Source: Blattamonas nauphoetae
Lineage: Eukaryota; Preaxostyla; Oxymonadida
Assembly (NCBI GenBank): GCA_033064195.1
Contig: JARBJD010000042.1
Span: 62,001 to 126,000, forward strand
Direction of reading: 5' to 3'
DNA length: 64,000 bases
Within the stretch, counting starts at the first letter, position 1; every line of letters begins with the position of its first letter. Shown here one piece after another: positions 54,255-64,000 of the stretch. Both the position numbers and the translations under genes were made by a program. Below the pieces are notes generated by a model, which ran no database searches, was not told the origin of the DNA, and worked only from the letters and a program-made list of their open reading frames with translations.

Positions 54255-57200
54255 CATTACACGTCACAGCTGTGTCACAGAAAAGACAGAAATTAATTAA
54301 GTGTCGATGATTGGCCTTGAAAGTGGAGATCAACGGTCTGTGTTGGTCGTTGAGATGGGCGAGGAAGTGCTGAGGCGATGAGAATGAGTTGTCGTCATCG
54401 TCCTCATTCCGAACGCAAAGCGGGCAAACGTAGGCCGCTTTCCTCATCCGGCTTCGTGTGCACCTCAACACAAGATGTGAAATGAAATCCGACTTCGGAA
54501 CTTGGTCTGGGCAGAACGGGCAGCGAACTTGTTCCTCATCCAAGGCAGCATCATGTCTTCTCTCCTCATCCCTCTCTTCTCGTCGCTGAGGTCTCTTCAC
54601 GGGAGGTGGAGGAGCGAACATCACAGCGTTCAGTGAGACCATTTTTGGTACGACCATTCGTGTTGGGACCATTTGTGGTGGGACAACATCTGACGAGTGA
54701 TTCTGCGCGATGGGTTGCGGGTCGATCAGCTGAGGCGTGATTTGAAGAGGACCAACCGGATTCCTCCTCTCTTCTTCTCTTCTTTGTCTCTCGTTTTGTC
54801 TCTGTCTCTCTTCTTCTTCTCTCTCTTTTCTCCGTCTCTCTTCTTCTTCCCTCTTCCTCTTCTCTTCCTCTCTCTTCGCCCTTCTTTCCTCCGCCTGTCT
54901 TTCCTTCAAATATTGCTCCTCTTTCATGTATCTGATCTGTTCCCCGTGCATCTTCTCAACGTGGCTATCCATCTCCACAGATGAAAAAACACATTTACAA
55001 TACTCGCATGTGAAGATGTGAGGTGTATTGTCACTGTTCTTCGATTTTCGGCTAAAACGGTTGCTCCGGGCTGTTGCAGGACTCTGATTTGGTGTCGGCT
55101 GAGGCAAGATCGTTTCCGGAGAAAATAAGTGTATTGAAATAATGGTTGGGTTTGGAGGGTTGTTTGAGGTGATTGATCGGGTCGAATTTGTGACGGATAT
55201 CGAGGGATTCGGATTGTGGGTGACTTGTTCTTGACGTGGTCTGGAAATCATGCCACAGAGATTTGTGAACCCATAAGTAGGTTCAGTCGGATTAATTATG
55301 CGAAATTCATGCGGAGTGAGCAATGCCGTCTCATTTGTGAGGACAGGGTCGCATTCGGAGAAATAGGGATGCGAGAGGACATCTTCCTCGAGGGTGTCGA
55401 GTCGAGTCTCCTGATCTTGGTCCAACATGCTTTTCAGAAGATTTTCGAGATGGTGGTTTTGATTGAAGAGTTGTTGGAGGATCGGGTGTGAGAAATCGAA
55501 TGGTGATGCATGAGCTCTTGAAAATAGTGAAAACGGGAAGAACAAACTCTGAAAGCTGATACATATTTGAATGTGGAAATGCTTTTCTGATGGGAAAAAT
55601 ATAAAAGGTGAAGAGACAAGGGGAGACTGTCTTGTTAGCATTTCGTAGAAGACGCACCCGCACGACCAGACATCGGCGCGATGATCATACTGTCTGCCAA
55701 ACACGACTTCAGGTGCCTACAAAACGAGAGATGGTGAATGGATGAGGAGAGGATGCGGGATATCAGAAATGTTGTGGAGTGTGGAATCAGAGCTGTATAA
55801 GAAGCGAAAAACCGGTCAAATGGACCTCATACACTATAACTTGGGGTTCTGATCCAGAAAAAAATGTTGAAAATGTACGAAAATGACAGACCCGCAAACA
55901 GTCTGTTGGAGTACGAAATTTGGTGAATCCTTGTCTATCATTCTTTTCGCCATGGAAAAATCGGAAATGGCAAGACGGATGCATCCTTGAGGCGGTGAGG
56001 AGATCAAAAATAGATTGCTTGGTTTGATGTCTCTGAGATTGGGAAGACTTATAGTGAGAGGCTGAAAAACCTGTGAATGAATTTCATGCGATGAAATTCG
56101 GATATTCCTGAAACTATAAGAGATGGATTGACAGAAAGCATAACATGGAGTGAATGATTTGGTGAATTACGAAGATAGAAACAGACGGAGCATGAAGACG
56201 AATTTCCTGGCAATGATCTCTGGAATCGGTTGTCTACAGGGATATGGAATCAACTGTGAAAGGGTCTGAGGACCGGGTATGAATAAAAAAAGTGGTATTA
56301 AAGGCGATTCAAAGAGATAAACTTGACGATCAGCATATTCAAGGAACAACACTCGGAATTCAGGGCTGTGAAGAGGTAGAAGTTGGTATGCGGTAATTAG
56401 AAAGGGATTTGGTCCATTTGGAGAGATATAGCTGATGGGAGAGTGAGTGAAAATGCGAAACCAAAACAGAATGACTGAGAAAAATGCAGAAACAGACTTT
56501 TGCTGCGATTGAAGATTGGTGATCTCATATTCTGTCATCTGCAGTTGTTCTGGAGACAAAAGCACTTTCACAGCAAGATGAACGCCATCATTTGTGAACA
56601 CAGAATAGAACCTGAGAGAATAGGCTGATATAAATTGTAGAAACCTTCCAGTTTGACCTTCCTCTGGATAAAAGAGTGAGAGAGCAAAGAATAAAGTGAC
56701 TTAGAGAAGTAGAAGACTGAGAAAAGTGTTGTTCTGTAGAGAATAATGAAGACAAGGAAAAATCCAACAATTAATCCATATGCTCCGAGACTGGAAAGGT
56801 ATCTATATTCGTCACCCATGAATGAACGAAAAGTCGACTCTGCTTTAGACTTTGAAATGAAATGTTGGGTTGATCGAAGTTTCATCACACAATTCTCTGA
56901 AAGAGAATCTCTCAAATCAGTATTTGAATGAAAGGAAGTGAAATAACTCCAAACAAATTCTCACAACGTTCAAAATATTCCACAAACTCAGAGAAAAGAA
57001 AGAGGCAATCATGATGTGCGAAATCGGTCTTATGTGTCATGGACAAATGCCTCCCGTCAATACAGATCGAAGCACAGAGAGATCCTGCCATGCTCCATCC
57101 ACGAAAGACACTGTCTGAGGTCAAGTGAGTGTTGTGATGGTGATGTGGGAGATGGATCTGATGAAGAACGCTGATACGTGAAATGCGAAGTGACAATCGT

Positions 57201-57446
57201 CGACGATTGTTCAATGGTTCCGAAACCAAGATGCCTCCCATTCCACGTGGTGTGCAGTTCAGACTTGGCCAAGCAAGTCAGAAATGATGGGAATGGAGAG
57301 GGTTGAGATGAACAAAAGAAGAGTGTGGAGTGATGTGACTGCAACTCAGCAGAGTGTCTCGATAAACCATCCAAATGACGTGCAATAAGGTGAATGAGAG
57401 TTGGAGTGAGATTGAGTGCGAGTGTTGTCTTTCTGGGCTCTTCCAT
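54217..57446 (-). CDS. Intron-rich Ser/Thr protein kinase with coiled-coil and zinc-finger tail
   Basis: The kinase domain is reconstructed over short introns at 56432-56497, 56266-56322, 56108-56186, 56033-56070, 55849-55891, 55717-55832 and 55517-55627. Motifs in order: LGAYG (loop), LAVKVLL (ATP lysine), EYEITNL (alpha-C Glu), FIHRDIKPSNLF, ISDFSMAK (DFS, not DFG), CGTPSYSAPEVVFG, HRADVWSCGCVFYEMLT, then LDTLEEDVLSHPYF. The catalytic residues are present, so it is probably active. The tail has a C2H2 finger (CEYCKCVFSSVEMDSHVEKMH), a charged coiled coil (KREEEKRKREEEERRRKE), then CPFCPD...H...C and CPLC...H...H fingers. The N-terminus is uncertain: a frame MEEPRKTTLALNLT starts at 57446, but one or two junctions above the glycine loop are unresolved. 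The last 12 codons come from the edge of the neighbouring duplication, so the native C-terminus is lost. Confidence 0.7.
55833..55848 (-). other. 16-nt microexon in the kinase activation segment
   Basis: Between introns 55849-55891 (donor GTCTGTC) and 55717-55832 (donor GTATGAG) lies a 16-nt exon. Joined to TGCGG upstream and GCACCTGAA downstream it gives CGTPSYSAPE, the conserved activation-segment motif. Skipping it would remove the TPSY part and shift the frame. Confidence 0.75.
56033..56070 (-). other. 38-nt intron splitting the HRD motif
   Basis: GTTTTTC...CAATCTCAG. Exons ATTCACAG and AGACATCAAA join to IHRDIK, so the intron falls inside the catalytic Arg codon. Confidence 0.8.
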
Positions 57447-57685
57447 CTTCTCGTCTGTTCCGATTGTACGGCTTCATTCAGTCGGATAACGGTTTAGCCA
57501 AGAAGATGTCAGAAACTGCAGAATCGTTGGTGGTTGGGTGATGGGAGCAACCGACACCAACAACAACCTCAGACTCCAAATTTGTGATGTGGATGAATGG
57601 TTCGTCTGAGACACAAACAAAGACAGTGATGAATCAATCAAGATCGTCCTAAACTTTATGCGAAGAAGGCGTTTGAGATGAGGTA

Positions 57686-58416
57686 TAGGGGGTGAACTAA
57701 TTATGTCCCCTCAGGTTTTCTGACTATTCAGTGAATGAGGACGAAGATCAATACCAGACAGAGGCTTACACAGAGCCAGCGGATAGCTTACTGTTCAAGT
57801 TTCACCTTTTTTAAGCTTTTTTCGTGATTTTCTGCCATTTTCGGAATCAATACGTCTTTTTCACTTCACTTTGCACCTTATTTCATGTATACATTTAAAA
57901 TACTGATTTCACAAATAAAAATCGTCCGATTTCAGGAATAGTGAGTGATAATCGTTCAACGATGAGACGAGCGGAGGGTGACCATCACGATGAGTGGGAA
58001 CACAATATAAATGAGGCTTATCATCTGATACATTCTGAATTTATCAGTTGAATCATTGTACGATTGATTTCGGGTGGGAGTCAGTCCATATGTGTGAAAT
58101 CTTTTGTGATACGCTTTCCTTTCATGATCGCACATCCGATCTTTGGTCTGGAGATGAAGATGTGTTCAGTTTGGATGAAATTGATGACATCAAACGAAGA
58201 TGGGCAAGGTGGCATCTAAACAGTCCACATTGTTAACGAGACCAACGATGAAATGACAGTTCAGTATCGAGTAGAAAATCCCTTGAATAACACAATGGAA
58301 ACGATGAAATCGAGAAGATCAAACACAAACTGATTGGATACGGGATTCTTGTTCGATGGATTTGTCCTAGTCCAGATGGAAGCCATTGAATAGATTGATC
58401 AAACCCCACATCAGCA
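57686..58416. other. Long 5' leader of the mariner element
   Basis: About 730 bp from the left end to the transposase ATG. It holds a 62-codon frame without ATG (58048-58236, acidic middle DLWSGDEDVFSLDEIDD) and a 28-codon ATG frame at 57962. Either could be part of a spliced second gene or chance. Confidence 0.4.
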
Positions 58417-59493
58417 ATGGTGACCGCTGAGTACAGAATTAGGGACCGTTCTTATGTACAGAGCTGCCACAGAAAGGGGTGGGATGTAGCAAGATGTATT
58501 CGTGAAGCTCGAGACCACCTCCAATTTCCTCCATGTCCTAAAACAATCCGTAAACACTGGCGCAACCTTGAAGCCAACACATTCAGTCTTAAGTCAAGGT
58601 CACCACCTGGAAGACCGCCAAATTTGGTGAAACGTCGGCGGATCGTGAACAGAATTGTGCGTGAGCCAAAAATTAGCACCAAGAAAGCTGCCAAAGTATG
58701 TCGGACATCACAACAAACTGTAAAAAAGTCAACAAAGGCAGCTGGATATACAAAACTTTCATCGCAAGCAGTCCCACACGTCCTCACAGAAGCAGACAAG
58801 GCTCAGCGTGTTCGATGTGCCCGCCAGATGCTTGACATTCTTCGAGCTAGACAAAGAAATCTGTGGTCAAACATTTTCACAGGGGATGAGTCCCAATTCT
58901 ACTACTCTTATCCGGTGAAACATGTATGGGGGAGAAGAGGCGAGGATCGTCCAGAAGTTCAAGATCCTCGCCACTTCCAGCAGAAGGTTATGTTTACCAT
59001 TTTTTTCGGCATTAATCACACTCCTGTGATCGAACCACTTGATCAGCACCAGACAATTAATGGAAGGTATTTCCGCGACAACATTATTCAACCACTAGAT
59101 CGCTATTTAACCAATCAAGACGATCTCAATGGACCTATCATTCTCCACTTTGACAATGCTGCACCACATCGTGCAGCACAAGTCAACAGGTATTTGCAAG
59201 AAAACAACATAGAAGTGATGCCACACCCAGCCTATTCGCCTGATATTAGTCCTTGTGACTTTGCAATCTTTGGAACTTTAAAAGATCGTCTCAGGGGTCG
59301 GACGTTTGAGAATATTGAAGAATTGTCAAGGGGGTTGAACCAGGAGATGTCAAGATTCACGCGACACCATCGAATACGCATTTATCGGAACTGGATGAAG
59401 AGACTCGAACATGTTGTCCGAAATCAGGGGAATTTCTACGACAAAAGTCTGTTTTCTTCGTTTTCATACTCCTTTCTTATTATTAGAGGCTGA
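58417..59493 (+). CDS. mariner transposase (DD34D)
   Basis: Intact 358-codon frame from ATG to TGA, close to the usual length of about 345 for the family. The N-terminal third is a paired-type helix-turn-helix DNA-binding region (KKAAKVCRTSQQTVKKSTKA). The catalytic triad is visible: FTGDESQF (first Asp), LHFDNAAPH (second Asp) and YSPDISPCDFAIFG (third Asp), with 34 residues between the last two, the mariner spacing. The C-terminal motif KDRLRGRTFENIEEL is family-typical. It cuts and pastes the element at TA sites (family knowledge). No stop or frameshift is present, so the copy could be young or active. Confidence 0.93.
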   Translation: MVTAEYRIRDRSYVQSCHRKGWDVARCIREARDHLQFPPCPKTIRKHWRNLEANTFSLKSRSPPGRPPNLVKRRRIVNRIVREPKISTKKAAKVCRTSQQTVKKSTKAAGYTKLSSQAVPHVLTEADKAQRVRCARQMLDILRARQRNLWSNIFTGDESQFYYSYPVKHVWGRRGEDRPEVQDPRHFQQKVMFTIFFGINHTPVIEPLDQHQTINGRYFRDNIIQPLDRYLTNQDDLNGPIILHFDNAAPHRAAQVNRYLQENNIEVMPHPAYSPDISPCDFAIFGTLKDRLRGRTFENIEELSRGLNQEMSRFTRHHRIRIYRNWMKRLEHVVRNQGNFYDKSLFSSFSYSFLIIRG

Positions 59494-60111
59494 ACTGCGC
59501 TATGCACAAGACCAGGCTCGCCTGGTCGACCATTAGGGGAGAATGTTCGTGCTGTCCTCATTCCGCTACATCTATCGATACATGACTTCTTTTGACCAAA
59601 TTTGTTCAAATCACAAAAAATGAGTTTGAAAGAACAACTGTTGAGAGATACACGCACTTATTGTGTTTAATTGGAGTCAAAATCACCGAATCAAATTGAG
59701 AATTGTTTGATGTGAGCGTTCCAAGAAACAAAAAGATGAAAAACGAGGTTCGAACATGAGTTGGCTCTGTGTAAGACTCTCGAAAAAATGATAGTGTTCT
59801 ATACCTTTCCGATAATGAGAAAACTTGAGGGGACATAATTAGTTCACCCCCTATATGAGTGACTGGCTAAACGACGAGTAGCGCCCATGCCGATTCGTCA
59901 GACTGTGTGGGAGTCATCGATCGCGTTTTGTGAGATAGTGTGAGGTGAGTTAGTCCTTGCGCCTTCTCAGGAATTGAGCTGTTTGTGAGAAGTTAGGAAA
60001 GATATGTGCGCATGATTGTGTATGAATTGTGGGATGAAAAATGAAGGGTGAATGAAGAGTGGGTGACCAAAACAAGATGTGATCGAAATGAGTGGGAGAT
60101 TTTCAGATGGA

Positions 60112-60791
60112 TCAGTTTGATTTGAACATCTCAAATGCATCCTCCTCATCGACGCCAATGGAGTCGATTCTCTCCAAAACACTTCCAAGTGTCGGACGAT
60201 CATCAACTGAGATCTTCAGACAGTCGCAGATCAGCGTCTTCATTTCTGAGCTGCGCACTCCATCCAGAGGAGGCAGCATCCCCGAACACAGCTGCCGAGA
60301 TGCGTTCATCGCATCCGTCTCTCCAAACGGAACAACACCAGTCTCTATTTCATACAAGATCAGGCCAAGCCGAAAAACCGACGCTTTTCCATGGTCAATC
60401 TCGTCATCTGACGTCTTCGTTCCTTCTTTCTCCTCTTCTCCCTTCTCCTTCTCTCCAATCGCTTCTTCAGGCGATCGCCATCGAATCTCTTCATGTGCTT
60501 TTCCTTCTCCAACATTCGTTCCAAAACTCGCTTTCGTTGTGTTCAACTCCTCGTCTTTCAGTTTGAATGTCAGCTCAGCTCCATCAATGAACACTCTGTG
60601 TGGTGTCAGTTTCGACAAATCACAAACAGCGTGTGGTGAGTTGGACAGTTTCATCAACCCACGAACAAGCTTCTGTTCCGTCGATCGGCGAGGGAGCGGA
60701 TGAACGTCTTTCTTGTGGAACGCATCATACAGGGACATGCGGACAGGGATCCAAAAACACAAATCGGACATCTCATCGATATCATCATGTT
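60112..60791 (-). pseudogene. Pseudokinase tail of third beta-helix receptor locus
   Basis: The reverse frame encodes a kinase-like C-lobe close to those of the other receptors: SLYDAFHKKDVHPLP, then LTPHRVFI where HRD would be, FKLKDEEL for DFG, IRWRSPEEA for APE, ASVFRLGLILYEIETG and DRPTLGSVLERI, ending MFKSN. The ATG at 60769-60771 has no signal peptide or membrane helix. Instead the sequence continues upstream, after an acceptor-like AG at 60792, into the membrane-anchored frame at 61643-63641. So this is the last exon or a separated tail of that gene. Confidence 0.75.
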
Positions 60792-61642
60792 CTGTTCAAA
60801 CTTCCGTCATTATTGAGTTGTTTAGAAGCTGTTTTGATAAAATATAACAATTTCAAAGGCTAGGTGTGCTGAAACAACCACAAGAAAAACAAACTGCAAA
60901 ATGTCATCTAGATAATGATTGAGAAAGGATAGATTGCTGAAAGCATAAACATCTGGTTCGTTAATGTCGACAGCGGTAATTGGATGGACTGAAGAACTGA
61001 ATATCATTCATTCAGTCATCCAGAACAATTTCGGTTGTTTTCTGAACTCTTTCCAAATAAAACTTCCTCTTGACGGAGAAAAATGATTGAATGCGATAAG
61101 AAGATCCAGATGAGCCAGTTTACGGAAGCTGAAAACACAGAATACAGAGTCGAGCAGCACGATCCTGATTGTGACAGTATGAGCAGGTGTCGCGAATAAT
61201 TTTGGAGTTGAAACACAAAAAAATCAGATTTTCCGACCATTTCGGGAATTGAAATCAATGAGAGCAATGATAAGATCGGATAGCGGAAAGATAGAGAATT
61301 GAACAGCCAACTGCTTTGGACAGTCTTTATTGAATATTTTGGAAAACTTGAATTAAAATGTTGATAGAGACACACCAGTGATGAAAGGGCACTATTTGTA
61401 GGAATGTTGGATGGACAGGAAGAAAGATGAAGTCGTGATCTGAACCATATCACCAAAATGTCCCAAATCTCTTGATCATATTATGACGTTCTAATTGACT
61501 ATTGTTCAATGAAAAAGCCTTCCGGCAACGATTTGAGTGTTTAGAATGAACAAGAATAAGTTTGTGCACTAATGACAAATTGACAAATTGAAAACAAAAT
61601 GAGAAACAAATCGAGAATGGGTTCAATTTGCTTTTTTCAAAC
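60792..61642 (-). other. 851-nt intervening sequence, long intron or insertion
   Basis: It lies exactly between the juxtamembrane part and the pseudokinase part of one receptor. Donor-like GTTTGA (61642 leftward) and acceptor ...TTTGAACAG (ending 60792) would join MQ and EHDDIDEM in frame. The interior is AT-rich with no recognised coding or terminal repeat. The two other receptor loci have no intron at this place, so it is either a gained intron or an inserted sequence. Confidence 0.5.
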
Positions 61643-63641
61643 CCTGCATGCGGACCACATCCGCTTTCGCAACAATCTTGTCTTCACACACAATCACATC
61701 GAGAATCTTTTCTTCAACTGGTGGCATGGCCTCGCTCTGGTTATTTTCTCCAATCAAATCAGTTCGCTTCACACGTGACAATGATCCATCTTTCACGTTT
61801 TCTGCTGAGGATGCCACAATTGATCCTCTGAGTGTGTCATGGTCTTCCACAACATCCATCTTCTCGATGTCGTCTTGATAAACAAGTTCTTCCGCGGTTG
61901 ATGTTTGAGATTTCTGTTCTTTCTCTTTTCGGCGGCGACAGCACAACAAAACAATCACAATCAATCCCAACAATCCCAATCCAGCCACAATCGCAACTGG
62001 AAGCCACCATTTCATGTTTTCTTGAAACGATTGAGAGAGACGATCGGACGAACTCTTTTGGATCAAAAATGACTCACTCGATCCCAAGTTCTTTCCGAAT
62101 CTTAATCGACCTCTCCATTCCAGTGATTGTGAGAGCGATGACAGTGACGACAGTGCAATCGAGAGAGCAATTTCAGTTTCGCTGAAAGACGATGTTGTGT
62201 TCAGATTCAGTTCCAGTTCTTTCTGCTCTCCTTCCGATTCGTTCTTGTTCACTTCAAACACTTCCAATGACAGTCCACAAGGAATCAGCGTCGACCCACG
62301 AATCACAACTGAGAATGACTTCGCTTTTTTGTCCAAGTTGGAAGAAGAGTTGGTGGAGAGCGTTGGGATGAAGAAGGGCGAGTGAGAAATTGCATCTTTC
62401 GCAGTGAGCGAACAATCATTCACTGAAATCCACGCTGACGGTGTCTCCATTCCATCTCCTCCGTTCAGACTCCCAACCTCGATCGATCCATTTTCTGAAC
62501 AGTGGATGTTTCGTCGGGTTGGGAAAGATGAGATTGCGGGAATGTTGTCGTGGAAGATCCCTCCTTCGATCGTTAAGCTTCCTCCGTTCATGTTGATTGC
62601 CCCTTGCGACAGATTCGAAAGAACAGAAAATGAGAGTTTTGTTGAGGAGTTTTCGATTTGCAGAATCCCACTCAACCAACAGCAGACATCTTTCTCTTTT
62701 TTCTCGTCATCGTTCGTGATTGGTGAGTTCGCTGATGGATGTCCAGAAAACGAGCCATCTTTCACCAGAATCGTCGAGTCGATCGCTGAAAGGAAGACGA
62801 AGGATGAGACAGTCGATTCAATCACAACATCAACATCATCAATGTCAAGTGTTGCGTCCCTCACAACAACCATCCCTTTCCTATCTCCCATCGATGCTGA
62901 TGATGTGATTCTCAGTGTTGGTTCTTTGTTCCCTCCATTCGAGAAAAGAACAATCATCTTCTCTGAAATCGTGATTGGCGCGTTGAGTGAAGCAGCGTCG
63001 ATGATGGAAAGTGTTGCTCGTTTCACATCAATCCCTTTCACAATCACCCACGCTGCATCAAACGATGAACATGGTCGACTCTTCTCTCCACAGAAGCGTG
63101 TCGAGTCGGTTGAAAGAGAGTTCACAAACAATGTCAGCTCGGTTGGTTTTGGTGGAGTGTCGAACGATATGTCAGGGTTCACAGAGATGGGTGAGGTGGG
63201 AGAAGATGTGGATGTGATGGACGATGGCGAGAACGAGGTATTGAAGGGAAGACCATCTGACCAGCCAAGCAGGATTTCAGAGGATGTGGTTCGTGTGGCG
63301 CTTGTAGCAGTGACAACGAAGGAGAAGCTCGAGTTCAGTGTCACAGCATACGAGCCAGCCAAGTTCGAGCCAGAGAAGGAGACGACAATTGTCGTTCCGA
63401 GTGTGTTGGGAGAGACACTGATTGATTCAAAATGCGATGGAGTTGGCACGAAGAAGGTGAGAGACGACGGAATGGAAACAACGATGTCTGAGTTCGACAT
63501 CCCAACGATTTCATAAGAGTGTCCATATTTCAGTTTCTTGGCATCCCCAACTGATTCACGAATCTCAGAGGTTGTGTCGGACACAGATAGAATGATAAGT
63601 GTCAGCTCGAGGGACTGACTATAGTTCATCAGCAATCCCAA
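61643..63641 (-). pseudogene. Beta-helix and membrane segment of third receptor locus, 5'-truncated
   Basis: About 670 codons. The N-terminal edge (near 63630) has no signal peptide; the frame starts in mid-protein beside a small direct repeat (GCTGATGAACT twice, 63603-63660). It continues with a beta-rich region containing SEIRESVGDAKKLKYGHSY, a cysteine-pair module (CGEKSRPCSS near 63090), then the conserved block found before the membrane in all three receptors (INMNGGSLTIEGGIFHDN; RRNIHC; SLNGGDGMETPSAW). The transmembrane helix LPVAIVAGLGLLGLIVIVLL (about 62005-61940) is followed by CCRRRKEK. Most of the ectodomain is missing, so it is a truncated copy. Its cytosolic part continues in 60112-60791. 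Confidence 0.75.
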
Positions 63642-63660
63642 CTAAAGTTCATCAGCATCC

Positions 63661-64000
63661 CACAATTGGAAAACTTGAAGATAGGTATTTGTTTTTTCGT
63701 TTAACATTGGAGATATTGCAATTCATAGTAGAAGAACTAAGAGGGAGGTATTTATCTGTTTGATTGATGGAGAATGGTGAAGAGTGGAAAAACTGTTTCT
63801 GATTCAGAAATTCACCGGGAAGTCCACTACAATGAGCTCTACACAGCAAAGACAACTTTATTGAAGAGGGGAGAAGGAGATTGTGCTCCGAGAACGGATA
63901 TATAGTGCAGAACGTCTAAAGGAGGATGAGATCAAACATAACAATTTGATCAGAGTCGGGAAAAGAGGAGTTAAGGAATATATCCAGTCAAATGATCATT
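63661..64000. other. AT-rich region at window end
   Basis: No gene or recognisable repeat seen. Expected upstream ectodomain sequence of the third receptor is absent, so the truncation point lies at about 63640-63660. Confidence 0.4.

Larger units (their letters stand above)
57686..59853 (+). mobile_element. mariner transposon, apparently complete
   Basis: The ends are inverted repeats starting TAGGGGGTGAACTAATTATG, matching over about 36 bp with one or two mismatches, flanked by a TA duplication (57684-57685, 59854-59855). A second inverted block, CTTACACAGAGCCA, lies 79 bp inside the left end (57765-57778) and 78 bp inside the right end (59762-59775), probably an inner transposase-binding site. 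It encodes one intact transposase. At 2.17 kb it is longer than a typical 1.3-kb mariner because about 730 bp precede the transposase. It lies between the kinase gene and the third receptor locus and disrupts no visible gene. Confidence 0.92.

Noticed and set aside
62404-63516. 370-codon forward frame
   Set aside because: Antisense of the third receptor's beta-helix and premembrane region, which has clear paralogs; the forward product has none.
1-64000. Bacterial polymorphic outer-membrane proteins as the source of the beta-helix genes
   Set aside because: Spliceosomal introns, protein-kinase-like cytosolic tails and eukaryotic transposons make a bacterial contaminant unlikely; only the fold type is shared.

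Overview
This is eukaryotic nuclear DNA from a protist. The standard genetic code fits (TAA, TAG and TGA all close long frames), many introns are very short (30 to about 110 nt), and the genes are large, extracellular and repeat-built. Giant beta-helix membrane proteins ending in a kinase-like tail, SPRY-like tails, a DIRS retroelement and mariner DNA transposons together suggest an oxymonad-type flagellate such as Blattamonas. That placement is from memory of family resemblance and was not searched.

Layout. 1-888 (-): 5' part of a helical protein running off the window. 1231-2256 (-): unrecognised proline/serine-rich protein. 3551-5803 (+): secreted beta-helix protein with two membrane segments, followed by a relic copy of its own tail. 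6779-22173 (-): one giant beta-helix receptor gene cut in two by a 4.7-kb DIRS element (11669-16364). 22598 to about 27.3 kb (-): coiled-coil/SPRY-like gene whose last exon holds a 2.3-kb terminal-inverted-repeat element (22799-25100) flanked by a 10-bp target duplication. 28266-39321 (+): a second giant beta-helix receptor locus, read in two overlapping frames. 40338-43299 (+): three-exon helical protein. 43507-49449 (-): complete secreted beta-helix protein ending QDEL. 49643-54254 (-): tandem, 5'-truncated copy of it ending HDEL. 54217 to about 57.4 kb (-): intron-rich protein kinase with zinc-finger tail, whose 3' end is fused to the edge of that duplication. 57686-59853 (+): mariner transposon. 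60112-63641 (-): third beta-helix/kinase-like receptor locus, 5'-truncated and interrupted by about 850 nt.

How it fits together. The dominant theme is a family of surface proteins: signal peptide, many right-handed beta-helix modules each opening with a paired-cysteine motif (CG, 4-5 residues, C), then one transmembrane helix, a basic stop-transfer stretch and a degenerate protein-kinase C-lobe lacking the HRD and DFG catalytic motifs. Three loci of this type, plus secreted relatives without a membrane anchor, show amplification by duplication, module gain or loss, near-identical tracts that look like gene conversion, and repeated disruption by mobile DNA. No rRNA, tRNA or CRISPR was seen.
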